DNA from: Adineta ricciae
Taxonomy: Eukaryota; Rotifera; Eurotatoria; Adinetida; Adinetidae
Assembly: GCA_905250025.1 (NCBI GenBank)
Contig: CAJNOJ010000067.1
Location: forward strand, 66,141 to 130,140
DNA: 64,000 bases
Reading direction: 5' to 3'
A model generated the notes under the pieces. The model had not been told where the DNA came from, ran no database searches, and saw only the letters and a list, made by a program, of their open reading frames with translations. Positions 30,948 to 42,119 of the stretch are shown one piece after another; the first letter of the stretch is position 1; the number at the start of each line of letters is the position of its first letter. The position numbers and the translations under genes are program-made.

Positions 30948-33923
30948 ATGGATTTGTTAAAAATTTGCGCTTCGATCAGAAGCTTCTGTCGAATATTGTC
31001 TGAGCCCGATGCAAACAAGATCTGCTCCGATAAAACAGTCGAGTTAGCTTTATTGTCGAATACATTGCATGTAAGTGCGAGTTTTGCAGACACTTGAATA
31101 AGTCAGACACTTCGAGGAAAATAAAAAATTTCTATTGCTAATTGTTGTTTTGTTGTCAAGGATTCATTTCAACTTCACACAACGTCGAAGAAGACCAGTC
31201 GTCAAACTCTTCCTTCGCCAAATAATAATCGTATCGTTAGTAATATCCGCGGTCCAACCTGGTGGCTTTCCTTGATTCTCTTACTTCTATCCGTTGTTAT
31301 TGGTTTTCAACTTGGTCTGGTTTTTCTGTGTAATATAAAACGATGTATAACAGATGAAATTAATCTCTCGCAAGACGTCGATGGAAATCGGACGAACTCA
31401 TTATCAATTGTGTCTATCAATCTACCGCGTGTCCCGGAAAAGAAACAATTGATTCTGATTGCCGTGATGACAAGTAAAGACTTTCTCACAACACGCGCGC
31501 CAACAGTCATGCGAACGTGGGCAAAGAAAGTACCTGGAGAAGTGCTCTTCTTTTCCAGTGAAGGTTCAACGACAAATGATCCATCAATCAATCTTGTGAG
31601 TTTACCAGCAGTTACGGATACCTATCCACCGCAGAAGAAATCGTTTCTGATGATGAAATATATCTACGATCATTATTTGAATAAATTTGAATGGTTTATG
31701 CGCGTTGATGACGATGTGTACATCCGTACTGATAATTTAGAGAAGTTGCTCCGTTCGATTGATAATCGTAAGTAGAACTTAGTTAGTATATTCTTTTCAG
31801 AGTTTGTTTTTCGTAATATATAGGTAAACCATATTATATTGGTCAACCAGGCATGGGAACAAAAGATGAGTACGGTAAATTAGCATTAGGTGAAAACGAA
31901 AATTTTTGTATGGGTGGACCAGGTATAATCTTATCTCGTGAAACCTTGTCGCGCTTTACTCCGCATATTAAAAAGTGTTTGAAAAACTTCTATACTTCTC
32001 ACGAAGATGTGGAACTCGGCCGTTGTGTACATAAATATGCCAATACGTCGTGTACATGGTCATACGAAATGCAGCATATTTTGTACAATCATCCGAATAA
32101 GACTGATGGTTATAGAGCAAGAAATCTCGTTTCAACGGATATCCTACGTGCTGTAAGTTTACACTCGATCAAAGATATTAAGGTGTTTACTCGTGTACAT
32201 AATTTCGCGTTACAACGACGGATGATTGAGCTGGAGCAACGCACGATGTTACTACGGCGTCAAGTGCATCTATACGAGAAGATTCTAAGTCTGGAAAATG
32301 ACCTGAAAAATCAAAAACAGAAGTTTCTCAAAGCTAATTCAAAAGTGAAAACACAATCAAAACAAGTCTATAAACTATTAAGCCAATCCGATGAGCATAT
32401 TGCTGAACAAATGATGGCATTATATAATAATTCCCATGAACTATTCAATGTTGATGGTCTACAATCGGCAACTCTCGGTATGATTAACACGCACTTCTTC
32501 TTTTTTGATTCGTTCTTTTCTTTTTTGTTCTACGAAGATCGCCACTTACGAAATGCTTTACATGAATATTTTACTCGATCGTCTCCATCTGTGCCAGACT
32601 CAATTCGATCCATGTTGAAGACAAAATTCAGCCAAAAAGACAAAATTCTTCCAGGAATTTACACACTCTTTACTGCCAGTCAATATGCAGCAAATACGGA
32701 ATTGCCTGTTCGATCGATTGAACCAGCATACAGGCAATGTTTCGATGAAGTTGTTCGAACTTACATGGAAGACGTCAACAAGATCTCTCGAAATATGGGT
32801 CGGTTCTTAGAATACAGAAAAACTCTCTATGGATATTATAGATACGAACCAAAATATGGTATAAATTATATTCTTGATCTGTTTCTTATTTATCGCAAAT
32901 ATCTCGGAAAGAAAATGTCGGTAGGTGACAATCTATTTCTCATCGTTGCTTTTTCTTATTGATTCAAAGCAATTTCAGGTACCCGTACGAAAGCGAGTCT
33001 ATGCCGTGCAAAGGTTTCGTCCGCTTTATTTTCGTGAGCTTTCATCATCATATTCAAGTGCAATATTATCTCCTTTCGGAGTCGACTCATCGAAGAAGAA
33101 TTCTATCTCGTCATCTATACCTATTCGTATGATTGTACCGGTGAGCGGTCGATTACCAACGCTGAAGCGATTGTTGACTAATTTTGATCGTGTTGTGATG
33201 CGTTCGAATGACTCCGATCTTCTCAACGTGCATCTTTATATCATTCTGATGGAGACAGCAGAGGATAGTGGTGAACGAATGGTAACCATTGCGAGTTTTG
33301 TTAGAAATTATTTGAAACAGTACGCCGCACCGCGCGTACATTTGATTGAGGTTGGAAATGGCAGTTTTACACGAGGTTTCGCACGATCTTACGGAGCATC
33401 GAAGTTCAACGATACAGATCTCTTATTTTTTATCGATTTGGACATGATTTTTACAAGAAACTTATTCTCGCGTATTCGTCATCATACAATTTTTAACAAA
33501 CAAGTTTATTTTCCAATTATATTTAGTCAATATGATCCGAACTATTGGGAAACGTCGAAAATCGCACTAGATTTCACTTCATTTCGTATCAAAGACGACA
33601 TCGGTTACTGGCGACAATATGGCTTCGGTATGCTGGGAATTTACAAGGCTGATCTAGGACAAATCGGTAGTTGGAATGTTGAAATAAGCGGTTGGGGCAA
33701 AGAAGATGTCGAGATCTATGATAAACTAGTTCAATCGCGGAATTTGACTGTTTTCCGAGCAGTTGACGATAGTCTCATGCATGTATTTCACACAAAAGAA
33801 TGTTCGACAGCGTTACGCGACGATCAACTGACTATGTGCAAAGGCACTAAATCGATTACACTCGGATCGCAGCGAATCTTCGTACGACACGTTAAGAAAA
33901 TGATTGAGCTCAACCAAATCTGA
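30948..33923 (+). CDS. Bifunctional chondroitin sulfate synthase (CHSY type)
   Basis: Golgi type II glycosyltransferase that polymerises chondroitin from alternating GlcA and GalNAc. Exons: 30948-31070, 31161-31767, 31824-32477, 32538-32920, 32979-33923, all in frame. A short cytoplasmic tail precedes one signal-anchor helix (WWLSLILLLLSVVIGFQLGL, about 31260-31320). The N-terminal beta3-transferase half has APTVMRTWAKKVPGEVLFFS, YPPQKKSFLMMKYIYDHYL, acidic DxD-type FMRVDDDVYI (about 31700), and CMGGPGIILSRETLSR. The C-terminal beta4GalNAc-transferase half has FFIDLDMIFTRNLF (DxD-type DLD, about 33430), YFPIIFSQYDPNYWE, YWRQYGFGMLGIYKADLG and ISGWGKEDVEIYDK. Length (about 900 aa) and both domains are complete, so it should be active. 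Assignment among CHSY1/CHSY3/CHPF cannot be fixed. Both acidic motifs are retained, favouring a catalytic CHSY over CHPF. Confidence 0.93.
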
Positions 33924-34341
33924 TATGATATATATTGTTGTGTTTATTGTTCGTCTCTGAAAATTATTTTTGTATAAATCAAAATAGAAAAGCTTGGCGA
34001 TGAATTCATCGTCGATACATTAGACATTATTTTTATGCAATGGCTATTAGAGCGGTCATGACCGATGAAATATTCGCTAGTCTTGTCTACATACATTTTA
34101 GTTGTTTAAGAACGAACGACGACGTCGTACGACAATATACTATTGCCATAGTCGTTTTCTTTTTCTCATTCTGTCACTTCTCGTCGTCTTTCTTTTCTAT
34201 GAAGTTTCAAGATGGTAAAAAAAAAGTAGTCGAATGAACGAAGAAGAACAGCTGTCACGTTTCTTTCTTTTCTTCATTCATTGAAATCAAAAAGTGACCT
34301 ACTGTCTACATCTTGACCGACATATTTCACTTCGACATCTG
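33924..34341 (+). other. Spacer between chondroitin synthase and the small secreted protein gene
   Basis: 418 bp with no recognisable coding exon. The frame 34040-34237 is short and T-rich. It presumably contains a 3' UTR and a promoter. Confidence 0.45.
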
Positions 34342-34895
34342 ATGTATACCTTCGCTCCACTTTTCTCTGTTATATTTGTTTTTGGTACGATCAATACTCT
34401 ACCATCTCATCGTTTTCGTCGACAAACAAATTTCGTGCCCAACACCGGATCGTCCGGTCGACAGTCGTCAGCTTGGTTAAATGCTCCAAGTGGTTCCATT
34501 CCAGGCAGTGCATACTATGGTAAAGATCTGTCTAATCCTTTTCCGATGAAAATATCCATTCTTTATTCGCAGGAGTTGGAGCTGATCCAAACTATGGCAG
34601 TTACGTTTCGGCAGGAAATCGTCCCAATAACGCGATTGTGCCAATAAGTTATAATCCCGATTCATCGTCTTTTATCAATAATCGTCCACAAACTTACATA
34701 TCGAATGCCAATACCGGCTGGCAAAGTACGAATATGAATACAAACTATGGACAATACAGTGGTAATCGGTATTCACCAGGCAGTCCAGGATGGTATGCCA
34801 CTGGTGGTAATTTTTGGTATAATGATGCCCAATCTCTTGTTGTATATCCCTTTTTACTATTTATAAGCATTTTACTTTTGATTATTTGTCAATAA
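34342..34895 (+). CDS. Small secreted or membrane-anchored Asn/Gly/Tyr-rich protein
   Basis: Two exons (34342-34519, 34573-34895) give about 166 aa. An N-terminal signal peptide (MYTFAPLFSVIFVFGTINTL) is followed by a dibasic RFRRQ, a possible furin-type site. The mature body is N/G/S/Y-rich (GADPNYGSYVS, NTNYGQYSGNRYSPGSPGW) with no cysteine, as in low-complexity extracellular-matrix or adhesive proteins. The last 20 residues (SLVVYPFLLFISILLLIICQ) are hydrophobic, either a GPI-attachment signal or a C-terminal membrane anchor. The TAA stop lies inside AATAAA (34891-34896). No family is recognised. The start is the ATG directly before the hydrophobic stretch. Confidence 0.65.
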
Positions 34896-35012
34896 AAGAT
34901 GAAAAAAGTTCGATCAAGCAATGAATGACGACATCATATTTCGAAACATTCATTGAAATGAAGCAAGATTTGTTCTATAAAAAAAAGGCAAAAGAAATTG
35001 TCCGGATTATAC

Positions 35013-35903
35013 ATGAACTGGTTGGACTATTTCACCCCGGTTGAATTTACTTCAACAATCCAGTCGAATAGTAATTTTCGTTTGTTGAGAGATGACTGTG
35101 ACGACGAGCAGCTGAATCAAGCAAAACGGGCGTGGAATATAAGTCAACGGCAGAGTAAAGAATTTCGTAGTGAATTCGGTCGAACATTTCAAGTTGATAC
35201 AGATAAACAACGATTCTTTGTTATACATGAACCATTGATTAATGAGCGAAAAGAAAGATCGATGCCTCTTTTGGTGTTTTACCATGGTTTGAATTCCTCG
35301 GCTTGGTATTGCGCACTTGCTCGAACGAATTGGTCAAAACTATCTGCTCAATACAACTTTCTGGTCGTTTTCGGTCAAGGGCAAGGGACTTTCTACGATT
35401 GCGGGCCTATACGCGATCAACATGGTCATCTTACTTTTGGAGATCTATATTGGGAAGTTGAAAGTCCTCAGAGTGACTTTCACTATCTCGAAACAATATT
35501 AAACTATATGAAAACAAAGTACAGCGATGTATTGGATACAGATCGAATCTATTTTATGGGTTACTCTAATGGTGCTCTGTTCAGCTGGAATGTAGCTGTG
35601 TATTATGGTGGACAGACATTTGCTGCGCTATGCAATCATTGTGGTGGTTTTGGAGGACGCTACAATGAAGAGAAAATGTTACAAGCAGGAAATATTCGTG
35701 CAGTATTACCAATTTACATTCTGACAGGTACCGATGACGCTTATAAAGAAAGCTGTCTTAAAGCGCAAGAGTTATTTCAATCAGTGAAGTGTCCTGTTAT
35801 TCTTGAGATCATGGAAAACAGAGGACATTCATATTACATGGACAAAGAAGAGTTTGTTTGGACACAGTTTTTTCTAAAACATAGACGTTGTAGTCAACTG
35901 TAA
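35013..35903 (+). CDS. Intronless alpha/beta hydrolase, PHB-depolymerase/feruloyl-esterase-like
   Basis: Single-exon 296-aa protein. MPLLVFYHGLNSSAWYCALA provides the oxyanion-hole strand. FMGYSNGALFSWNVA carries the nucleophile elbow GYSNG. LTGTDDAYKES supplies an Asp and MENRGHSYY a His in the expected order, completing a Ser-Asp-His triad. Layout and motif match the esterase/PHB-depolymerase family common in bacteria and fungi (LpqC/COG3509-like), which hydrolyses ester bonds of polyesters or feruloylated sugars. There is no signal peptide, so it may be cytosolic. The lack of introns among intron-rich neighbours hints at a retrocopy or horizontally acquired gene. The start is the ATG at 35013. 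The stop is immediately followed by a poly(A) signal (35902-35907). Confidence 0.72.
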   Translation: MNWLDYFTPVEFTSTIQSNSNFRLLRDDCDDEQLNQAKRAWNISQRQSKEFRSEFGRTFQVDTDKQRFFVIHEPLINERKERSMPLLVFYHGLNSSAWYCALARTNWSKLSAQYNFLVVFGQGQGTFYDCGPIRDQHGHLTFGDLYWEVESPQSDFHYLETILNYMKTKYSDVLDTDRIYFMGYSNGALFSWNVAVYYGGQTFAALCNHCGGFGGRYNEEKMLQAGNIRAVLPIYILTGTDDAYKESCLKAQELFQSVKCPVILEIMENRGHSYYMDKEEFVWTQFFLKHRRCSQL

Positions 35904-36235
35904 TAAAACTTGACTGAATAAAGATACGCATAATTCTAAATGATAGAAGGAAGAAACAGATCATCATATGTTTGTGTTTACCAGTGACCGGAGGAAAGGA
36001 AAAGAAAATGAGAGAATACAGTACATATATCATTATCAGTCAGGCGGCATGGAGAAGAAATAGATATAGATATAGAGAGTACAACATCAGAACAAAAACT
36101 TCTCGCTATTTTGACCTTATGCCGATAGCAACATTTGTTAATCAAACAACGCGTTCGTCTGACAACGCTGGTAACAATCTATTAGTACAAAGTATACGTC
36201 TTCCTTGTCTTCTACTATCTCAGATACGATTTTAG
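35904..36235 (+). other. Spacer before the SLC22 gene
   Basis: 332 bp without coding signals. It ends in an acceptor-like CGATTTTAG immediately before the next ATG. Confidence 0.45.
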
Positions 36236-38472
36236 ATGAAGTTCGATACGTTTCTAGCGACAGTCAATGCATGGGGACATTATCAAAAAGTCAAATTCAT
36301 TTTCATCTGTCTTACCTATATGATACCACCTATAATGGTCTACACATGGTCATTCACAGCAGCTACACCTAGTTTCCGATGTCACCACCCAAACACTATC
36401 GACGATGCATATACCGATCGATCGAATGAGATATTTCGAAAATTTTATCAACCAACAGAGAACGAATGTGCAGCTCATCAACATTTGTTATCTGTAAAAG
36501 AATGCCAACGTTGTTATCGAAAAATTAAGCCGGCTAAAAACGTTTCCATCGTACAGGATCTACAGTCATGCGATGGATATGTTTTCGATCGAAGTGTATA
36601 CAAACGAACATTAGTTGAAGAGGTCAGTTATCAAGAAAGCAAATGTGAAAATATTTGAATTATTGTTTTAGTGGTCAATGGTATGCGATCGAGTAGGTTA
36701 TCGATCATTTGTGCAAATGATATACTTCGTGGGTTTCATGTGTGGCGCTCTTCTGTTCGGTACAATGGCTGACAGGTGGTATAAGGCAGTTTAGCTTGGC
36801 ATTTATCGATGCGTCTATCTTTAGATACGGTCGTCGGTCAGTTATGGGTATTAGTTTTGTACTAATGATGATCTCTGGTTTTCTCTGTGCATTTGGTCCT
36901 CAACAGAAATTCGGCGTACGCTCGTCTTACATCATATTCATGATTGCGCGGTTTCTTCTTGCCTGTTCGACACGAGGGATATCCGAATCAGGTTTCGTAC
37001 TTGGCTCAGAGATGGGTATGAGTTTAAGCGAATTCAGCACAGAATCTGTTTTTCAGAAATACTCACGTTTAGTTAATCCTGATAAACGCTTAATGGTCGG
37101 AATGGTTATGGATTATTTTTTTACTTCTGGTGAATTCTTTCTGGTATTTATGGCATACTTTCTTCGAACATGGCGATCTTTAACATTTGTCATAACACTA
37201 TTCACTATTCCTTTCTGTTTCTTCTATTTGTAAGTTTGACACTTTGAATGAATGTGTTTTCATTGCAATGATTGAGATCATTTGCAGAATTTTGCCAGAA
37301 AGTCCACGATGGTTGGTCAGCAAAGGTCGCTTCGACGAAGCCGAGCAAATCTTGCGTCACATAGCTGCAGTGAACAAAAGAGATTTTGATTCGGATGCCT
37401 ATGAACGGCTGAAAGATGATCAAAAACAAGTAAGAGGAATGGATCTCTCATTCGTATAAATCGTTGTTTTGTAGCATATAGCGGATAGGACAGTTCCATT
37501 GGGAATAGCAAGTTTATTTCAAACAAAGATTATTCGAATAATCACGGTCAATCTGTTTTTCCAATGGTTTGTTCAACTGTCATTTCCATGAATCTTTCGT
37601 TGTATTTCGACATTCTAGGTTAGCACAAAATCTTGTCTATTACGGTGTTTCTCAAAGTACAGGTATGTATATTTCCCATTGTTTGTAAATATATATATAT
37701 CGCCAATTTTCATATCAGGTTCTTGGCAATTCGACCCATATTTATCATTTGCACTTAGTGCTCTTGTTGAATTGTTTGCGTATATATTCATTCATATCAT
37801 TCTCGACCGGCTAGGCCGAAAGTTGCCTTATTGCGCTTTTGCTATAGCATTCGGCTTACTGGCTCTACTTGTTCTACCTGTACAGTCTGTTCTAGCTGAG
37901 AGAAAAACAAGTGAATTTATCCTATACGAATCAAACAATCCTTCTACGTTTGTTCTTATTTAGCGCTACGAGTATTAATGTTCATCCTCAACATTTCATT
38001 AAAGTTTTGTGCATCTGCTTCGTTTGCTATCATCTATCTGTATTCGACGGAACTTTTTCCAACCAGCGTTCGAACAACTGGTCTGGGCATGTGTTCGATG
38101 ACAGGCCGCCTTGGAGCTATACTCGGCACATTTTCCAATGATTATCTCGTAAATATTCCTTGTTCATTTCAGTCTATATCATTTCCTGTATGTTTATAAT
38201 TTAGGCTCGTATATGGATGAATTTCCCTACTGTATTATTTGGTGTTGTTTCTTTAGTCGCAGGTATTGCAGCATTAGTCTTTCCGGAAACATTGAACAAA
38301 CCATTACCGCAGACGATTGATGATATTGAAAGTATGAATTTACCACTGTAAGTCGCTCATCGATCTGATCTAATCTGTCGACTGCTTCTTTTTTATTAGT
38401 TTCTCGACGAATAAACAACAACGCGATCTGAGTCGAGGAGATAATATACCTCTGAAGGCAATAAATACATAA
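36236..38472 (+). CDS. SLC22-family organic ion transporter (MFS)
   Basis: Multi-exon 12-TM major-facilitator protein of the organic cation/anion transporter family. TM1 ([20 protein letters not shown]) is followed by the large extracellular loop typical of SLC22, with several Cys (FRCHH, NECAAH, ECQRCY) and an N-glycosylation site [23 protein letters not shown] leads into TM2 and the MFS loop GTMADRYGRRS (split by the intron ending near 36825). [20 protein letters not shown] is the central-loop motif. [11 protein letters not shown] is the second-half MFS loop. [20 protein letters not shown] and [17 protein letters not shown] are the SLC22 C-terminal hallmarks. It should sit in the plasma membrane and carry small organic ions; the substrate is not predictable. 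The ATG directly follows TTTTAG, so a 5' UTR intron or trans-splice site is likely. Confidence 0.88.
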
Positions 38473-38930
38473 TTATCTGTTTGTATGTTCTTATGGTAAT
38501 CGAATATTTAGAAATAAACAAATACTTATTCCTGCAGACTATCAAAAAAGTCAACGTTTCTTTTAATTTTGAGAGAAAACAAATGGTTTCATTGCGCCAT
38601 ATGAGTAATTCTTCTACCAGTAGATTAAATCCACAAAGTGCATAGTGATGTTTTAGGTCAGATCATTGACAGAAATGATAACAAGTTAAAGAAAATATGA
38701 GTATTCTTATTCAATTGTAGCGTATCTGTTTTTACTCGAAAGATGAATGCTTCACTAGTTCTGCATCCACATACACTTTGAGGACGAGAGTGTGAAAATT
38801 AACACGATAAAGTACAGCATTTCTATAGTTTTGTTAATTATTCATCTTTGCCATGTTGGCACTATATAACAGATAACACAACTAAAATGGCTTTTTCTTT
38901 TCTGTTTCAATCGAAGTGATCCGTTATCGC
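38473..38930 (+). other. Spacer with poly(A) signal
   Basis: 458 bp. AATAAA at 38513-38518 fits the SLC22 transcript end. No coding exon seen. Confidence 0.45.
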
Positions 38931-40076
38931 ATGAAACTTTCCGATATGGCTATGACCAATGATGATGGTATAGCACTTGATCTAAGTATAGTATTTATAC
39001 TATTCCTATTGCCTAATCTCATCCTGATTTGTCTCACTATTCTCAATGCATGCATTCTTTATCTGTCCAAGACCTACCCTCAGCTAAATCATTGTCTGGG
39101 AAAATTGGCTAACTTTTTTGCCAACGGTGCTCTGGACAGAATCATCGGAAATGTTGTCAAACGTATCGAAATACAAAAACGTCAACATCTAAACCAAATA
39201 CTCGTTACACAACCATCTCGCGTAAATTTACGAGCAGATCCTTTGATTTTCAAACGATCGCCTTCGAGCAATTCATCCAATTCCATTGTCACGAAAGAAT
39301 ACGATGCCAATTACCTTCTTCTAGTACCTTTCCAACTTGATCTACTCCTCACCGTGTTAGTCTACAAAATCTTAACACGGGATGTTTATTTCGAAACGTG
39401 TCAAACATACTTAACTACTTATCATAATCGACCAGATCAAGTTGTCTGTTGGTTGAAAAACATCAATAGAAATGTTTCGAATTCAAGCGAAAATACCACT
39501 CTCGTTCAATACTGCCTCAATCAAACGATTACTCTCATTAATTATGAACATAACGACGTCATATGTGCACAATATGTTTTCAAACTAATCAATATCATTG
39601 ACACGGTAACGAATATATTCGCCTGGCATCAAGCTATTGTATTCACTGTTACTAAATCCATTGTTTTTTGTTATTGGTATCAACAACATTTATGTAAATT
39701 CTCTTGTTGGTTGAGTCTCTTCAAATATGAACGTCGGATCATTGTGTCAGCAGTCTTTGGTTTGATTTTAGCAATTTATATCATCATCTTCATCGTTCTA
39801 CTACCTCTTCATTTTATCAATGTTGAGCGTCAACGTATAGATTTAACTCGTCATTTGGCATATGCTTGTTCGAAATTTCTGGTCGGAATTGTTGTGCATG
39901 TTAATATTTATACGCTTTATCAATGGCAAACATTGGTCGTGCAGAAACAACGGAAGTTGTCAATTCAAAGAAGAAGATATTCCGTTGTCAATCGGCCTAA
40001 TGCGATTTCAAGCAGTATACCTGCTTCTGACCAAGATTCAGCAGTTAATAACGGACATCAAATCACTTCTATGTAA
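38931..40076 (+). CDS. Orphan multipass membrane protein
   Basis: Single-exon 381-aa protein with about five hydrophobic segments: LSIVFILFLLPNLILICLTI, YLLLVPFQLDLLLTVLVYKI, one around HQAIVFTVTKSIVFCYWY, AVFGLILAIYIIIFIVLLPL and ACSKFLVGIVVHVNIYTLYQ. A large loop after the second segment carries four Cys (ETCQTYL, VVCWLK, QYCLNQT, VICAQY) and several NxS/T sites, so it is probably extracellular and disulfide-bonded. A basic cytoplasmic linker with KRIEIQKRQ sits between the first two segments, and the tail is RKLSIQRRRYS. I do not recognise the family. It lacks GPCR class A landmarks. The intronless structure is notable. Confidence 0.7.
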   Translation: MKLSDMAMTNDDGIALDLSIVFILFLLPNLILICLTILNACILYLSKTYPQLNHCLGKLANFFANGALDRIIGNVVKRIEIQKRQHLNQILVTQPSRVNLRADPLIFKRSPSSNSSNSIVTKEYDANYLLLVPFQLDLLLTVLVYKILTRDVYFETCQTYLTTYHNRPDQVVCWLKNINRNVSNSSENTTLVQYCLNQTITLINYEHNDVICAQYVFKLINIIDTVTNIFAWHQAIVFTVTKSIVFCYWYQQHLCKFSCWLSLFKYERRIIVSAVFGLILAIYIIIFIVLLPLHFINVERQRIDLTRHLAYACSKFLVGIVVHVNIYTLYQWQTLVVQKQRKLSIQRRRYSVVNRPNAISSSIPASDQDSAVNNGHQITSM

Positions 40077-40257
40077 ATCTCAAATGTAAATTATTCTTTT
40101 GCAGAGGATAGCTGCTGCACATAAATACATAATATTAGTCGGTTAAACACAAAAACGAAGTCTTATCGTACAGAAAACATGATTTCTTAATAATAAACAA
40201 AGAGAAAAACACGAGTTGTTGTTAGATCACTGTATCCTATATAGTTCCATCGATAAT

Positions 40258-42119
40258 TTACAGTGCTTGTACGCGTGCATAGTACAGATTCGAGCTTGTG
40301 AGAGATGCTAAATCCGATGCTGTACTTGGCCCATATCGTTGCTGTTGTGGGTAAGGTCTTGCAATCGGTATGGAATCAATGCTGTCAACTAAATAATCAG
40401 TGTTCGTACGAGATGAAATGACGACACTATTGGGTTGAATCAATGGTTGTCGCGGTTTAATCGAAGATTTGAAACTGTCAGTCGAATGTGCTGGAAGATG
40501 CTTTCGATGGCGCGTATGACGAAGGCAAAAAATTACGAAAAGAATTGTGGCAAGAACAAACAGAGGAATAATGATCACGTAGAACAGGACATTGTTCGTG
40601 TTTGTTGACGTTATAAGACCTGAAAGGGATGTATTTTGATTTGTTTAAAGCAATCGATCTTGATCTCGGACATGTCACTGTTCCCAGACAAGTTGTCACG
40701 TCTGCATAGATCTTGTCTCTTGAATTCAAACTTACCTCGGTGAGTATAGAATACGTCGAGAAAAACTTTCTTGTAATTCGTTGCTTTATCATTTTGAATT
40801 AAGCAAATGTATTCACCAGCTTGCTTCGTACTCATTTGTGGAAAAATCAATGGTTTAGAAAGAATGTTATTGGAATATTGATGTTCTGGAGATTGTTGAA
40901 TCATTTCGTATTGCTCCGACCCAAAAATAATCGCATCGGGACGAAATACATGTTGGCCGTTGATCTTCTTTAACCATTGGATTTTCGCCGTCGGATCATT
41001 GGTTTGAACTCGGCAATGAAGAATTCCTACTTGTCCGACTTCTACGCTCGTATTTCCAGGATCATTACCAAAAAACTGCAATTTCTCTACGGAAAACACG
41101 CATGACTTCACAAATGAAATTCTCAAAGTGTTCACCGCGCATACCTGTTACTACAAGAACATACGTCGCATTGATACTACCAAAAGAATTAGAAACTTCG
41201 CATGTATAGTTGCCTGTATCCGATTGACGTAAATCTTTGATATTCAATATCTGACTTCTACACAACGGAATTGGAAAAACGTGAATCCAGACATGACTTG
41301 TTCGAGTCAAACTTACTGTGTGATACCATATTCATCTTCGGAGAGTATTTTTCCATTTTTTCTCCATCGGATTTCTGGAGTTGGTTTACCGGATGCTAAG
41401 CATTTCAATTGAACCGTAGTACTTTCCGGTTGAATAACTTTTGTTGGCTCGCTCGAGCTTCTCTCCTTTGGAGAAAGAAATTCGGGCGCTTCTGAAAAGA
41501 AAGAAATTACCAACTCAAACTCTAACTTTCGACAATCCTTACCTCCATTCATTGTATCTATGTCCCATGGAATGACGTTTTGTTGCGGATCACCATGGGT
41601 CACTGTTCCGTTCGCTAGAAAAGAACTTTCGACAATCCTATCGACTCAATCGTAATTGATACACACGTACATTTGACATCGACACGAAACTGTGCATGAA
41701 CATTACCGAATCCATTAACAACGTTACATTTGTATAAACCAGCGTCGGTTAATTGTGCTCGATGAATTTTTAATAAAAATCGTCGAATCAAGAGATTTGA
41801 TGTTGACCACATCGGATCTAATTCTTCGTTATTTTTCGACCATTGAACAGACAAATCAGATGAAGGTGTCACTGGACAATGTAATTCAACCGAATCGTTC
41901 TCATCGACATCAATGACAATTAAAGTTGGTGTTTCTGGTAATAGTGTCGGTGGACCTGAAATCAAATAATTCGCTTAATTTCAAATGAATCAAATTTCAG
42001 TGTACACATATCAACGTAGGAATCCTTGTTGAGTATTTGTATATCATATTCTACATACCTCGAGCAATGATATCGCCAAACGAGACAAATAATAATAGTA
42101 CGAACAGAAAAGGTTTCAT
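40258..42119 (-). CDS. fgfrl1: FGF receptor-like 1 (Fgfrl1/nou-darake homologue)
   Basis: Minus-strand gene for a type I membrane protein with three Ig domains and no kinase. Signal peptide MKPFLFVLLLFVSFGDIIAR starts at 42119. Ig1 (about 41700-41950) has VELHCPV...DAGLYKCNVVNGFGNV. Ig2 has VQLKCLASGKPTPEIRWRKN (about 41360-41430) and, in the next exon, SDTGNYTCEVSNSFGSINAT. Ig3 (about 40770-41080) has GNTSVEVGQVGILHC, IQWLKKINGQ and QAGEYICL. One TM helix (VLFYVIIIPLFVLATILFVI) is followed by a short tail of about 85 aa. Ig spacing and the sequences GFGxxxxx, SINATY and IQWLK match vertebrate FGFRL1 closely. In planarians the homologue nou-darake restricts FGF signalling and brain position. 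The tail lacks a kinase and ends in a Tyr/Ser-rich segment. Confidence 0.88.
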
